Positions 1-8,760 are shown, counted from the stretch's first letter. The stretch: 17,964 nt of DNA from an uncultured Bacteroidia bacterium (GCA_902795785.1 CADBMK010000165.1:1-17964), one strand, 5' to 3'. Made by a program: numbers and translations. Notes: generated by a model not told the origin, from the letters alone.

Positions 1-69
1 ATAATAGACAGAGATGCTGATTTTGAAAACATCATTCTCAGAAATGGGGCTTATACTCATATAGAATAA
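1..69 (+). CDS. Possible C-terminal tail of an unidentified protein (cut by window edge)
   Basis: Frame 1 is open from the first base to a TAA at 67-69 and reads IIDRDADFENIILRNGAYTH followed by IE. An acidic D-x-D-F segment of this sort occurs near the end of some PIN-like nuclease proteins, but 22 residues are too few to assign a family. The inverted repeat that follows at 80-110 would suit the end of a gene. The opposite strand is also open from an ATG at 60 to the edge, so the assignment is weak. Confidence 0.3.
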   Translation: MIDRDADFENIILRNGAYTHIE

Positions 70-79
70 GCATTGACGA

Positions 80-110
80 GAATGACACCGCCCTGGAGGC
101 CGTGTCATTC
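80..110 (+). terminator. Inverted repeat, possible terminator of the left-edge gene
   Basis: GAATGACAC at 80-88 is exactly complementary to GTGTCATTC at 102-110, separated by 13 bases. It sits 11 bases past the stop codon at 69. There is no convincing T-tract (only TTCC follows on the plus strand), so it may be a weak terminator or another structured element. Confidence 0.35.
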
Positions 111-329
111 TTCCGAATAGGGCACCGAATAGGCTGTATGCCATTCACTGAAGAATGATGGTTACAAAACAAGCGTAGCCCCGCAGGAAACGAAGGAGGG
201 AGGAGACAGGCAGGGGAGGCCGGAGCCCGTGGCCGCCCGCGCCCGACTTTCTCCCGTACAAAAAAAGCTTTGTTTTGGGACCGAGTGGAGGGCGGCAGGA
301 GACGGATTTTGCCAGAGAGGAGAGATTAT
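111..329. other. GC-rich intergenic stretch without a supported gene
   Basis: This stretch separates the left-edge sequence from the operon terminator at 330-360. It opens with two near-identical 12-base units, each starting CCGAATAGG (113-121 and 125-133). It continues with CATTC/GAATG arms near 142-157 and a strongly GC-rich block at about 195-255. A 66-codon minus-strand frame runs through it, but it begins on GTG inside the terminator stem and has no recognisable domain, so I do not call it as a gene. It could be a genome-repeated intergenic element or decayed sequence. Confidence 0.4.
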
Positions 330-360
330 AAAAAAAGGGACGCACTTTACTGTGCGTCCC
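330..360 (-). terminator. Rho-independent terminator of the susCD operon
   Basis: On the minus strand GGGACGCAC (360-352), a six-base loop and GTGCGTCCC (345-337) form a perfect 9-bp stem, followed by a run of T (complement of the A run at 330-336). It lies 38 bases past the stop of the EEP gene at 399, which is where the operon transcript should end. Confidence 0.9.
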
Positions 361-398
361 TCGGATAGTTAGGAATTAACCGTTTGTGATTCAGCAGT

Positions 399-1403
399 CT
401 ATTTATATTCCCATTTAAAGAGGACCGGATAGTGGTCGGACAGGAACGGGACACCGTAGTTGGTGCGGTCTACCCAGTACTTGACAGGCGTTACCGACTT
501 ACCGCCATAATAGATATGGTCGATAATCTTGTTGCTGTCTCCAAAGCCGTTGAAGGTTCCGGTATACTGGTCTGAGCCGCCGGCCGCGGTACGGGCATAG
601 TTCATGGCCGCATTCAGGCTGTTCAACTGGCCGTCTGAAGAGCCGGTATTGAGGTCACCCACATGGAAGATGGCCATGTCGGCCTCCTTTATGTCGGTCA
701 CCTTGCACAGGGTCTTGATTTGATTAACCATGAACTCGGCAGAATTCTTACGCGCTACTTCACTCTGATGATCATAATGCGTAGGGAAGAAATACATCAC
801 GGCATTTCCGTGCTTCTTGTCCTTGAGGGCAGCATACACGGTTATGCGGCGGCAGGCAGACTTCCAGTCGCCAAAAGTACCGTCAGTATTCTGGGCAGGG
901 CGCTCGCGCGGAGTTGTATCCAGCCAGAAGAAATCCTTGGAAACCAGTTCAAAGCGGTCTTTCCTGTACAGCAGGCCTACGCCTTCTCCCTTGACGGTAG
1001 CCACAGAGCCACCGGAAGCATTGTCTCGGCTTACATCATAATATCCATAATCCGAACCCAATGTCTGGAAGAACCACTGTGACTGTTCCTGACGGATTTC
1101 CTGAAGACCCACAAGGTCCGGCTTCACGGTATCAAAGAACTTCTTCACGGCATCCTTGCGGTTATTCCAGGAAGCAGAGCCTTCTGCCTGACCAGGATAG
1201 CTGTCCGTGGTGTTTGCATAACGGATGTTGAAGGTACAAATGATCATTGGATCGGCGCCTCCCGTGGAAGGATCCGGATCCGGTTCCGGGTCGGTCTGGC
1301 CGAACGGCGGCGTTATCGGGTTCACAATATCCTTCTTCTCGCAGGAGGCACAAACCATCACTGCGGGAAGAAGAGTTAAAAGGAATAGTTTTTTGAAAAA
1401 CAT
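399..1403 (-). CDS. Endonuclease/exonuclease/phosphatase (EEP) family lipoprotein
   Basis: This 334-residue protein is probably a surface or periplasm-facing lipoprotein that hydrolyses phosphodiester or phosphate-ester bonds. It opens with a signal sequence ending in CASC, predicting lipidation at C21, then a Pro/Asp linker (DPEPDPDPS, about 38-46). The rest is a DNase I-like EEP domain, most like the Bacteroidota/Firmicutes group often labelled EEP-1. The metal and catalytic motifs are all visible: N59 in TFNIRY, E102 in GLQE, H209/D211 in THYDH, D250/N252 in GDLNT, D295/H296 in IDHI, and D323/H324 in SDHYP, so it should be active. Its ATG follows the propeller gene's TAA after two bases, implying translational coupling. 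As the last gene of the susCD operon it is the only enzyme there. The substrate (nucleic acid, phospholipid head group, phosphorylated glycan) cannot be read from the sequence. Confidence 0.9.
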   Translation of the reverse strand: MFFKKLFLLTLLPAVMVCASCEKKDIVNPITPPFGQTDPEPDPDPSTGGADPMIICTFNIRYANTTDSYPGQAEGSASWNNRKDAVKKFFDTVKPDLVGLQEIRQEQSQWFFQTLGSDYGYYDVSRDNASGGSVATVKGEGVGLLYRKDRFELVSKDFFWLDTTPRERPAQNTDGTFGDWKSACRRITVYAALKDKKHGNAVMYFFPTHYDHQSEVARKNSAEFMVNQIKTLCKVTDIKEADMAIFHVGDLNTGSSDGQLNSLNAAMNYARTAAGGSDQYTGTFNGFGDSNKIIDHIYYGGKSVTPVKYWVDRTNYGVPFLSDHYPVLFKWEYK

Positions 1404-1405
1404 GG

Positions 1406-3370
1406 TTATTCTGCTTTACAAGTTTTACGAGAATTAGCGCCCAACTGAGACCAGCCCTTGGCAGGTCCGGTGGCTGAGCCTTTCACGGCGAAGAGGGTCA
1501 CCTTGCCGTCATTCATACCGGTGCAGTAAATTGTACCGTCCGGGCTGATGGTTGGAGAAGTGCGGAGGGAAGTACCCAGCACAATCTCGGACGCTTTGGT
1601 TCCGTCCGGCTTGATCTTGACGAGTTTGCCCACGGTCTGATCGCTGCCGACCTGTTCAGACTCGTTGAAGTAGATGTAGCCCTGGTTATCTACGGCCGGG
1701 CAACCCCAGATAGAGTAGTTGTCACCGCTCGCAGGGACAGACCACTTCACGGAGCCATCGGAAGGATTAAGGGCAGTAAGAGCCTTGCGGGTAGTCACAT
1801 AGACCGTGCCGTCTTCGCCCAGGACGGTACCGTGGCTGTAATAACGGTTCACGGAGCCATAACCGGCAGGAAGCGTCACTCTCCACTCAGGCGTAATACC
1901 GTCGGTAGAGCTATACTTGTTAAGGTCATAGCAGTAAACGATACCCGGCGTAGAACTGCTGCTGGTAGAGGTCTGTCCATAGAGGATATAAACACGGTTA
2001 TTTGCATCAACGGCCATATAAGTGGTGAAGCCGCAGTCTGGATTTCCGGAGCCGGTATAACCAAGCATAAACTTGTCACGGGCATCGTTGCTTCCATACT
2101 TGATCCAGCCTGAGCCGGTCTTCCAGAATACACGCGAACCGTAAGTATCGTTGGTGTGGACAATGAGGTTCTCGTCCTTGGTGGCAGCGAAGCCGCCATA
2201 TGAGCCCTGCTTAACCTGCAGACCGTTAAAGATGGTGCCGGCAGCCTTGTTCACCAACAGACCGTTATCCACGATGGTTGCGGTAGAAGGCCAGAGACCA
2301 GGATAATCGGCCTTTGAAGGGTTAGCCTTGGATGCGACAAAAATGTAATCATTCAGGATAACCGGAATCACGTTAACCATATATGCGTTACCATAAGCCA
2401 GATACCATTTGCAGGTACCGTCAGGGTTAATTGCATAGAGGCCGGATTCATTGGTAGTCAAGGTATTCTTGTAATCCTCATTGTAAGCCAGGGCCAGGTA
2501 TACAGTACCGTCGGCATCTACGGAAGGAGTACATGAAGATCCTGTCTTTGAGCCGTCCTTGCTGCGAGGGTTGGCTGGCAGATGGTTTCCATACTGGTTT
2601 GCATCGTAACTCCACTTCTGGTTGCCATCAGCGTCGAAGGCCACAAGATGCAGTCCGCTTGAGAATGCATATACCAGGCTTCCGTCTGCGTTGGTTGCCG
2701 GAGAAGAGAACTTGGCATAAGCCTCGGCGTCATTGTCATAAGGATGAGCCCAGACAAGTTCAAGGGAGCTGGCGCTCTTATCCACATGGATAGTCTTCTT
2801 GACGGAAGCCTTCTTCTTCATGTTGTCGGTAACGGTGAGGGTAACCTCGATGTCGCCGAACTCCGGGAAGGCGAAAGCAGGATTCTGCTCGGTTATCGTG
2901 GTTGTACCGAATTTCCACTCCCAGGCAACCACTGAGCCGTCAGGGTCGGTAGACTTATCGATGAACTGAACTTCGTCTCCCGCGGCTACGCCTTCTGTCG
3001 GAGTCCATTCGAAGTCTGGTTCAGGTGCGGCGTTGGTATCCTGGATAGTAATGGTCTTTATGCAGGTAGCCGACACATTGTTGTTGGTAACAACAGTGAG
3101 CTTGATTTCCTTTTTACCGACTGAGTCGAAGGAAATCGGTTCTGTGAGGTGCTTACCCCACTTGTATTCATTACCCCACTCCCACTTGCATGCCACGATG
3201 ATATCGTTGGTTGCCGAAGAGACGTTGGTAACATTGATATCCTCATAAAGCTCGTAGACATCCTTGTCCGTTGTGAAATCGGCGTTTGCCGAAATATCGA
3301 GCTTGTTGCAGGAAGCAACTGCAAGAATGCCCAACCCTGCCACGAGGATGATATTGATCAATCTTTTCAT
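1406..3370 (-). CDS. PKD-domain / PQQ-like beta-propeller lipoprotein of the susCD operon
   Basis: This 654-residue protein has a type II signal peptide with lipobox VASC (C21). Residues about 30-110 resemble a degenerate PKD/Ig-like domain. Residues 117-196 are a clearer PKD domain (DKSTDPDGSVVAWEWKFG, then a FPEFGDIEVTLTV strand). From about 205 to the end there are repeated blades of the PQQ-like propeller type: LVAFDADGNQKWSY, LYAINPDGTCKWYL, LTALNPSDGSVKWS and LVKIKPDG. No catalytic motif is seen. Its place after susD is that usually taken by SusE/SusF-like surface binding proteins. I infer that it is a surface-exposed ligand-binding or scaffold protein that captures cargo for SusCD or positions the downstream EEP enzyme. 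It lies 12 bases after susD and two bases before the EEP gene. Confidence 0.8.
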   Translation of the reverse strand: MKRLINIILVAGLGILAVASCNKLDISANADFTTDKDVYELYEDINVTNVSSATNDIIVACKWEWGNEYKWGKHLTEPISFDSVGKKEIKLTVVTNNNVSATCIKTITIQDTNAAPEPDFEWTPTEGVAAGDEVQFIDKSTDPDGSVVAWEWKFGTTTITEQNPAFAFPEFGDIEVTLTVTDNMKKKASVKKTIHVDKSASSLELVWAHPYDNDAEAYAKFSSPATNADGSLVYAFSSGLHLVAFDADGNQKWSYDANQYGNHLPANPRSKDGSKTGSSCTPSVDADGTVYLALAYNEDYKNTLTTNESGLYAINPDGTCKWYLAYGNAYMVNVIPVILNDYIFVASKANPSKADYPGLWPSTATIVDNGLLVNKAAGTIFNGLQVKQGSYGGFAATKDENLIVHTNDTYGSRVFWKTGSGWIKYGSNDARDKFMLGYTGSGNPDCGFTTYMAVDANNRVYILYGQTSTSSSSTPGIVYCYDLNKYSSTDGITPEWRVTLPAGYGSVNRYYSHGTVLGEDGTVYVTTRKALTALNPSDGSVKWSVPASGDNYSIWGCPAVDNQGYIYFNESEQVGSDQTVGKLVKIKPDGTKASEIVLGTSLRTSPTISPDGTIYCTGMNDGKVTLFAVKGSATGPAKGWSQLGANSRKTCKAE

Positions 3371-3382
3371 ATTCTGTACGTT

Positions 3383-5209
3383 TTATTCCCAACCGGGATT
3401 TTGTTTGAGGGCAGGGTTCTTGAGAATAACATTCTCAGGAACAGGATAGATATACATGTTGTCGTTCCACTTGTGAGCCAGTTCATAGCCCAGGAGGTAG
3501 CCGCCGGCAGGATCGTCGTCAATCTTCACGGCCTTCTGAACGTCAGAAAGGATCATGGCGATGGACTTGTAGGTTCCTGTCTTCTGGTAGTCGGCATTAG
3601 CGGTCACATAAACATCAGGAGTGCCGTCTCCGTTCAGGTCCACAGGAGAATCCAGGGCAGGGATGTACACGCCGTTCCAAGGAGCGGTCTCCCAGTTGCT
3701 GCCACAGGCCCAGCGCTTGAGGTCGTTGAGGCGGAAGCCTTCGAGAACAAGTTCGATGGCGCGTTCACGACGGACTTCGAGGATTACCGGGTTGGTCACA
3801 TTAGGATAGAAAGTATCCTTGAGATAGGTATCCACGGTAGTTGGGAGTTTGTCAAGGTCACCTCCGGTGATACCGGCGCGGCGGCGAAGGGCACCGATAG
3901 TCTTGGCCCAGTCGGCATCTGTAATCGTGCCAAGTTCAGCCTTGGCCTCGGCATAGTTCAGAAGAACCTCGGCATATCGCATGATTGGAACGTCGTTGTC
4001 GTTTGAACGGGCGTTGTCGTAACCGGAATCGTCCATCACGTATTTGGTGTACTGATATCCGGTAAGAGACAGGGACATGTCAGGAGCCGTAGCCACATAG
4101 CTGCCGCTCTTATCCTTGCGGGTATAGTCGGCACCGCGGATGGTCTGGCACAGACGGGCGTCACGGCCGCTGGTTTCCTGCTGGAATGTCTTGTAGGCGC
4201 CTGCCGCAGTCTTCTCTGAATAGACGGTACCGTCGGCATTGAGGTACGTCTTGGCAAACGCGCGCGTCATTGAGAGGTGCGGGCCATATGATGCGGAGTT
4301 GTACCACCAGTTGGCCTCGCCAAGGTGAGACAGATCCTTGCTCTGCATGTGAGCCAGCATAACTTCCTCGCTTACAGGATTGTCGCTGATAAAGAGGTCA
4401 CGATATGCTCCGCGGCCGCCTTCTTCATATACGGTGCCGGTATGCAGTGAGTATGGACCATCATTCATGATTTCCTGAGCAGCGTCGGCCGCGGCCTTCA
4501 GGAGTTCATCGGCAGTGATTGTGCATCCTGCCAGATACTGGCTGCCGTACTTGCTTCCGGTAGCGTGATACTTGCGGAAAGTACCCTCGAACAGACAGAT
4601 GCGGCTCTTGAGAGCAAGTGCGGTCCACTTGTTCACCGTGTTGGCATACTGCGTTTTGGCAGTAGCCGTAATATGCTCTGCGGCGAAGTCAAGGTCTTCG
4701 ATGATGTGGGAAATAATCACGTCACGGTTGTCCTGTGTCTTATACAGATCGTCGTCGGTAGGATCGAGAGGATTGTCAATCCATGGCACGTTACCGTAGG
4801 TGACCAGTTTGTCGTAGTAAAGGTATGCGCGGAACAGTCTGGCGATTCCGGTATAGTTGTTCCTCACTTCCGCAGAAACTGCAGGATCCACGTTGTACTT
4901 GATGAAGTAGTTCACGTTGCGGATGCTGCCCCAGCCCCAGGATGTGGAGGTACTGGTGGTGTAAGCGCCCTGTTCATACGTGCCAACACTCATCTTTGCG
5001 GAGTGATCCTGCGTGGTATTGAGCTTGAATGCGTTGTCGTAATCGGGAAGGTAAGTATAGAAGCCGTTCGTATAGCTCCTGAGACCGGATTCGTCACCGA
5101 ATACGATAGAACGTCCGGCCACAGCCTGCGGATTCTCTGTGAGGTCACAGGAAGCGGCCATAAGGCCCAGAGCAACGGCTGAAGAAATAATATATAATAT
5201 GCTTTTCAT
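3383..5209 (-). CDS. SusD/RagB-family outer-membrane substrate-binding lipoprotein
   Basis: The 608-residue product forms the lid of a SusC transporter and binds cargo on the cell surface. The signal peptide ends in AASC with the lipidated Cys at 21. Family hallmarks are the TPR-like helix GIARLFRAYLYYDKLVTYGN followed by VPW (121-143), MRYAEVLLNYAEAKAELG (410-427), LRRRAGI (441-447), the EVRRERAIELVLEGFRLNDL helix (478-497) and the closing NPALKQNPGWE. The length is slightly above the usual 500-600. It starts 15 bases after susC stops, and its ATG is preceded by a good Shine-Dalgarno, unusual in this phylum. Expression should be tied to susC. The bound substrate cannot be deduced from sequence. 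Confidence 0.95.
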   Translation of the reverse strand: MKSILYIISSAVALGLMAASCDLTENPQAVAGRSIVFGDESGLRSYTNGFYTYLPDYDNAFKLNTTQDHSAKMSVGTYEQGAYTTSTSTSWGWGSIRNVNYFIKYNVDPAVSAEVRNNYTGIARLFRAYLYYDKLVTYGNVPWIDNPLDPTDDDLYKTQDNRDVIISHIIEDLDFAAEHITATAKTQYANTVNKWTALALKSRICLFEGTFRKYHATGSKYGSQYLAGCTITADELLKAAADAAQEIMNDGPYSLHTGTVYEEGGRGAYRDLFISDNPVSEEVMLAHMQSKDLSHLGEANWWYNSASYGPHLSMTRAFAKTYLNADGTVYSEKTAAGAYKTFQQETSGRDARLCQTIRGADYTRKDKSGSYVATAPDMSLSLTGYQYTKYVMDDSGYDNARSNDNDVPIMRYAEVLLNYAEAKAELGTITDADWAKTIGALRRRAGITGGDLDKLPTTVDTYLKDTFYPNVTNPVILEVRRERAIELVLEGFRLNDLKRWACGSNWETAPWNGVYIPALDSPVDLNGDGTPDVYVTANADYQKTGTYKSIAMILSDVQKAVKIDDDPAGGYLLGYELAHKWNDNMYIYPVPENVILKNPALKQNPGWE

Positions 5210-5216
5210 TGCTTTT

Positions 5217-5223
5217 CCTCCTT
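5217..5223 (-). promoter_or_regulatory. Canonical Shine-Dalgarno before susD
   Basis: On the minus strand AAGGAGG lies 7 bases before the susD ATG and directly after two in-frame TAA stops of susC (5227-5225 and 5224-5222). Most other genes here have no such sequence, in line with the general lack of Shine-Dalgarno use in Bacteroidota. It confirms the susD start and may set SusD output relative to SusC. Confidence 0.75.
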
Positions 5224-5224
5224 A

Positions 5225-8200
5225 TTATTTGTCAGTCTTGCCGAAGGTGAGCTTGACACCCAGGCTCCAGCTCCTCATGGTTGGGAAGTTGTAACCGTCA
5301 CCGTTGGTGGAGAGGGTGCTGTCGTTACCATAGATATTGGCAGTTACGTCAATGTCACGGGTATATCTGTATAAAGGAGACCAGGTCCAGAGGTTTTCAC
5401 CAGAAACATAGAAGGAAACCTTCTGGAAACCGGCCTTGCGGGTAAGCTTCTCAGGAAGAGTGTAACCAACCTGAACGCTCTTGAGGCGGATGTATGATGC
5501 ATCCTGGAGATAGCGGGTGTTGGCATTTACGCGGCCCTTGTAGAAAGGAGCGAAGTAGCCGGTAAATGCAGGCAGATATGCATCAGGATTATCTTCTGTC
5601 CAGTAGTTGTTCAGGTGCCATTTAGGCATCTGGTTGTATGGACGGTTGTACATACCCCAGAAAGTAGAAGACTCGTTGTCAGGGTACCAGTCCTGCTTGC
5701 CTACGCCCTGGAAGAAGACGTTTCCATAGAAGCCGTTCCAATCCAGGTCAAAGCCGAATGAGTAGATGTAGCGCGGCTCGCTGTTACCGATAATCTTGCG
5801 GTCACCCGGATCGTCTGCGGTATTCTTGCCGCGGTCGATATAACCGTTGTTGTTCAGGTCTTCGAAGCGCATATGACCAGGGATCGGCACATAAGTTTCG
5901 GTCTGCTGCATCAGGGAGTTATAGTGAGTCTGACCGGCTGCGATAGCTCTCTGCTCATCGGCGGCAATCTCGTCCTGGTTCTGATAGAGGCCGTTACAAA
6001 CATAGCCCCAGATCTCGCCCAGAATCATACCTTCATAGTAGCTGGTATTGTAAGAGTTGGTGCTGAGAGATTTGAGGGCGTTGTTGTACTTGTCAATCCT
6101 TGACCTGTAGTCGGCCAATGTAGCGTGTACGCCATACTTGAGCGGCTTGCCTGCCACATTGAAGGTATCGTCCCAGCCAAGAGCGATTTCAAAACCGCGG
6201 GTAGTCATCTCCGCGTAGTTGCCCTTAGGCGAAGAAGCTCCGAACACGTCCGGGAGTGTTGGTCCTACGGTGTACATGTTCTTGGTCTTACGAGAGTAGA
6301 TGTCGCCGGTGAAACTCAGGCGTCCGGAAAGGAATTTCAAATCAAGACCGCCATCCAGCGTCTGAGCAGTCTCCCATGTGAGGGACTCAGGGATAGGCGT
6401 AGGAGCCGAGGTGTAGCTTACCTTCTGACCGTTGAGAATGGTGGTATTATCGAAACTGAACGTTTCGTCGTATGCATAGACGCTCACGTTACTGTTACCC
6501 AGTGAGCCATAGGAAGCGCGAAGCTTGATGCTGGAAATGGCGCTCTTGTCAACATTGAACCAAGGTTCCTCGCTCAGGCGCCAACCTGCGGACACAGACG
6601 GGAAGAAAGCCCAGCGCTGACGGGCAGGGAACTTTGAAGAACCGTCATAACGGCCGTTAACTTCCAGGAGGTAACGCTCGTCGTAGTTGTAGTTGAGGCG
6701 GAAGAACGTACCTGCTGTACGCCACTTGCTGTAGTCACCGCTTATATCCTTATTCTCTACGCCCAGGGCGAGAGCGATGTTGTCCACATTAGGAGACAGG
6801 AGGCCGTCGTTGTAGGCGTAAACCTGGCGGTAAACCTGCTGCTCGTAATTGTAACCGAGAAGGGCCTTGACGTTATGCTTGCCCCAGGTGTCCTCGAATT
6901 CAACGAATTCATTGGTTGCCACATAGTCGTAAGCACGCAAGGTTTCACTGATATAATCGGCAACGCCCTTGATCTCTGCCAGCGACTCGGTAAGACCTTC
7001 GTAGCGTGAGAATGGGGTTGGAAGACGGTGCACGTGGGTGTCATAGGCACGGGCACGATAGGTGAAGTCAGAATTCAGACGCAGACGGTTGTCAAAGAAT
7101 GTGGCCTTGGCGCCGATGGTGCTCTGAGCCTGACGGTTGGTGTAGGTTCTGTTGCTGCCTCCATAAAGGACGTCACCAACGGAATAGATGGCGCTGTAGG
7201 TAAGAGTGCCGTCCGGGTTGAAGATAGGAGAGCAAGGGTGGCCCTCGTCGGCGATGTTACGCCAGACGTTACCGCCGCCTTCTCCGTTCTGGGTCTCAGG
7301 CATTACATACCTGCTGTATGCGATATCGGTATTGGACGTGATCTTGAGCCAAGGGGTAGCCTGATAGCCCACTTTCACACGGCCGTTATACATCTTATAT
7401 GAGTCAGGATTTGTCTTACTGTCGAAAAGACCGTCGTTGTCATAAATACGGGCCGATACATAGTAGTCAAACTTGTCGTCGGCGCCGGAAACGGAGATAT
7501 TGTGCGTCTGTGAGAAGGTGAAGTCCTTGTACAGAACGTCGTAGTAATCCGTTCCCTTATGGTAGTAGAGCCAGCGGCCGGCAGTTCCGATGGAACCGTC
7601 AGAAACCAGGGTCTCATAGTTGCCGCAAGCGGCTCTCTGGCGATATTCATCCAGCCAGGCCACAGAGAATTCCATGGTTTTGTTGATGGCGGTAGGGTTG
7701 GATCCCTTGTAGTTGACCCAAGACTTGTAGAAGTGTTCAGCCCAGGTATAACCGTCAGATACCACGTCAGGTATTGAGGTAGGGGTCTCGAATGAGAAGT
7801 TGGCCTGGTAAGTAACTGTAGCCGTACCCTTCTTGGCGCTCTTGGTTGTAATGAGCACCACGCCGTATGGAGCGCGGGAACCGTAGATGGCCGATGAGGC
7901 TGCATCCTTCAGGACGGAAACACTCTCGATATCGTTCGGGTTAAGCAGGGAGGCGTTGCCCTCTACACCGTCGATGAGCACGAGGGCGCTACCGCCCTGG
8001 CCGATGGAGGTCTTACCACGGATGTTGAACGAAGGTGAAGAGTTCGGGCGACCGTCCGTAAACTTGAGGTTAAGGTTAGCCACACGGCCCTGAAGCATCT
8101 GGGACAGGTTGGCATTAGGACGGCCGTCGAAGGTATCCTCGCCGACCTGGTCTACAGCACCGGTAAGGTTGGCTTTCTTCTGGGTGCCATAACCCACAAC

Positions 8201-8536
8201 CACCACCTCTTCCAGGAACTCCGGATCAGGCGTGAGGGTAACATCAATCCTGGCGCGGCCCTGGACGGGAACTTTCTCCGTCTTACAGCCTATGCTTTGG
8301 AATAAAAGTGTAGCATTGGAGGGGACCTGAATAGTATACTGGCCGTCCAGATCGGTAGCCGTACCCTGCGAGGTTCCATCCACAATTACGCCGGCACTGA
8401 TAAGCGGATTGCCCTGTTCGTCCAGGACCTTTCCGGAGACAGTGATCCTGCCCGCGCCCTGGGGGCTGCCCTGCGCAAAGGCAGGAGCCGCAAGAACCAA
8501 AAGCGCCAGCATTAGGGATGCAATTTTGGATTTCAT
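5225..8536 (-). CDS. SusC/RagA-family TonB-linked outer-membrane transporter
   Basis: This 1103-residue TonB-dependent beta-barrel imports the cargo presented by its SusD partner across the outer membrane. In order there are: a Sec signal peptide (about 1-21, cleavage after AFA); a carboxypeptidase-regulatory-like domain (31-102, ITVSGKVLDEQGNPL and TDLDGQYTI); a TonB-box-like EEVVVVGYG (109-117); a plug domain (about 120-235, with VLIDGVEGN and VLKDAASSAIYGSRA); and a long barrel ending in WSLGVKLTFGKTDK. There is no extra N-terminal STN domain, so signalling through an ECF sigma/anti-sigma pair is not expected, and none is encoded nearby. It is the first gene of its operon and is divergent from a regulator at 8775. 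The length is within the family range and the frame is intact. Confidence 0.96.
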   Translation of the reverse strand: MKSKIASLMLALLVLAAPAFAQGSPQGAGRITVSGKVLDEQGNPLISAGVIVDGTSQGTATDLDGQYTIQVPSNATLLFQSIGCKTEKVPVQGRARIDVTLTPDPEFLEEVVVVGYGTQKKANLTGAVDQVGEDTFDGRPNANLSQMLQGRVANLNLKFTDGRPNSSPSFNIRGKTSIGQGGSALVLIDGVEGNASLLNPNDIESVSVLKDAASSAIYGSRAPYGVVLITTKSAKKGTATVTYQANFSFETPTSIPDVVSDGYTWAEHFYKSWVNYKGSNPTAINKTMEFSVAWLDEYRQRAACGNYETLVSDGSIGTAGRWLYYHKGTDYYDVLYKDFTFSQTHNISVSGADDKFDYYVSARIYDNDGLFDSKTNPDSYKMYNGRVKVGYQATPWLKITSNTDIAYSRYVMPETQNGEGGGNVWRNIADEGHPCSPIFNPDGTLTYSAIYSVGDVLYGGSNRTYTNRQAQSTIGAKATFFDNRLRLNSDFTYRARAYDTHVHRLPTPFSRYEGLTESLAEIKGVADYISETLRAYDYVATNEFVEFEDTWGKHNVKALLGYNYEQQVYRQVYAYNDGLLSPNVDNIALALGVENKDISGDYSKWRTAGTFFRLNYNYDERYLLEVNGRYDGSSKFPARQRWAFFPSVSAGWRLSEEPWFNVDKSAISSIKLRASYGSLGNSNVSVYAYDETFSFDNTTILNGQKVSYTSAPTPIPESLTWETAQTLDGGLDLKFLSGRLSFTGDIYSRKTKNMYTVGPTLPDVFGASSPKGNYAEMTTRGFEIALGWDDTFNVAGKPLKYGVHATLADYRSRIDKYNNALKSLSTNSYNTSYYEGMILGEIWGYVCNGLYQNQDEIAADEQRAIAAGQTHYNSLMQQTETYVPIPGHMRFEDLNNNGYIDRGKNTADDPGDRKIIGNSEPRYIYSFGFDLDWNGFYGNVFFQGVGKQDWYPDNESSTFWGMYNRPYNQMPKWHLNNYWTEDNPDAYLPAFTGYFAPFYKGRVNANTRYLQDASYIRLKSVQVGYTLPEKLTRKAGFQKVSFYVSGENLWTWSPLYRYTRDIDVTANIYGNDSTLSTNGDGYNFPTMRSWSLGVKLTFGKTDK

Positions 8537-8544
8537 AAATGCAC

Positions 8545-8760
8545 TAGGTTAGATAAAGGTATAATTAGTAATAGTGTTAATTCGGGAAAGGGTTAAATGG
8601 TTCTTAGGTTAGGTATAATCGCAAATCTACAAAAAATATACATCGAATATCCCCAATCACCTTCAGATAAAGGTATCCGGAATAGGTATTTTTGACTTAT
8701 TTTATTGTTACACAAACCGTTAAGTATATTTTCATATCATGAATAATCAAGATAGGTTTT
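8545..8760 (+). repeat. Repeated AGGT(A/T) motif and 12-bp direct repeat in the divergent promoter region
   Basis: AGATAAAGGTAT occurs exactly at 8551-8562 and 8665-8676. The core AGGTAT occurs at 8557, 8611, 8671 and 8684, with the variants AGGTTA at 8546 and 8606 and AGGTTT at 8754. All seven lie on the plus strand, against a single ACCT. They flank the susC -7 element on both sides and could be binding sites for the divergent regulator. That role is inferred. Confidence 0.5.
8622..8629 (-). promoter_or_regulatory. Likely -7 element of the susC operon promoter
   Basis: The minus strand reads TAGATTTG, an exact match to the Bacteroidota -7 consensus TAnnTTTG. Transcription would start near 8615, giving a leader of roughly 80 bases before the susC ATG at 8536. 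A clear TTTG at the -33 position is not visible, which would fit a promoter needing an activator. Confidence 0.5.

Noticed and set aside
1..60. Minus-strand frame open from an ATG at 60 to the left edge
   Set aside because: Only 20 codons are visible with no recognisable motif and no TAnnTTTG promoter upstream. The plus-strand tail ending at 69 seems slightly more likely, though neither is strong.
145..345. 66-codon minus-strand reading frame
   Set aside because: It starts on GTG inside the stem of the operon terminator, crosses GC-rich intergenic sequence, has no recognisable domain and would be transcribed only past the terminator.
3149..4006. 285-codon plus-strand frame
   Set aside because: It lies antisense to the propeller gene and susD and runs across their junction. 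Both of those are clear family members, so it is a mirror frame caused by codon bias.
7375..7905. 176-codon minus-strand frame within susC
   Set aside because: It overlaps the SusC plug and barrel in a shifted frame. Its Pro/Thr/Arg-rich low-complexity sequence is typical of a shadow frame.
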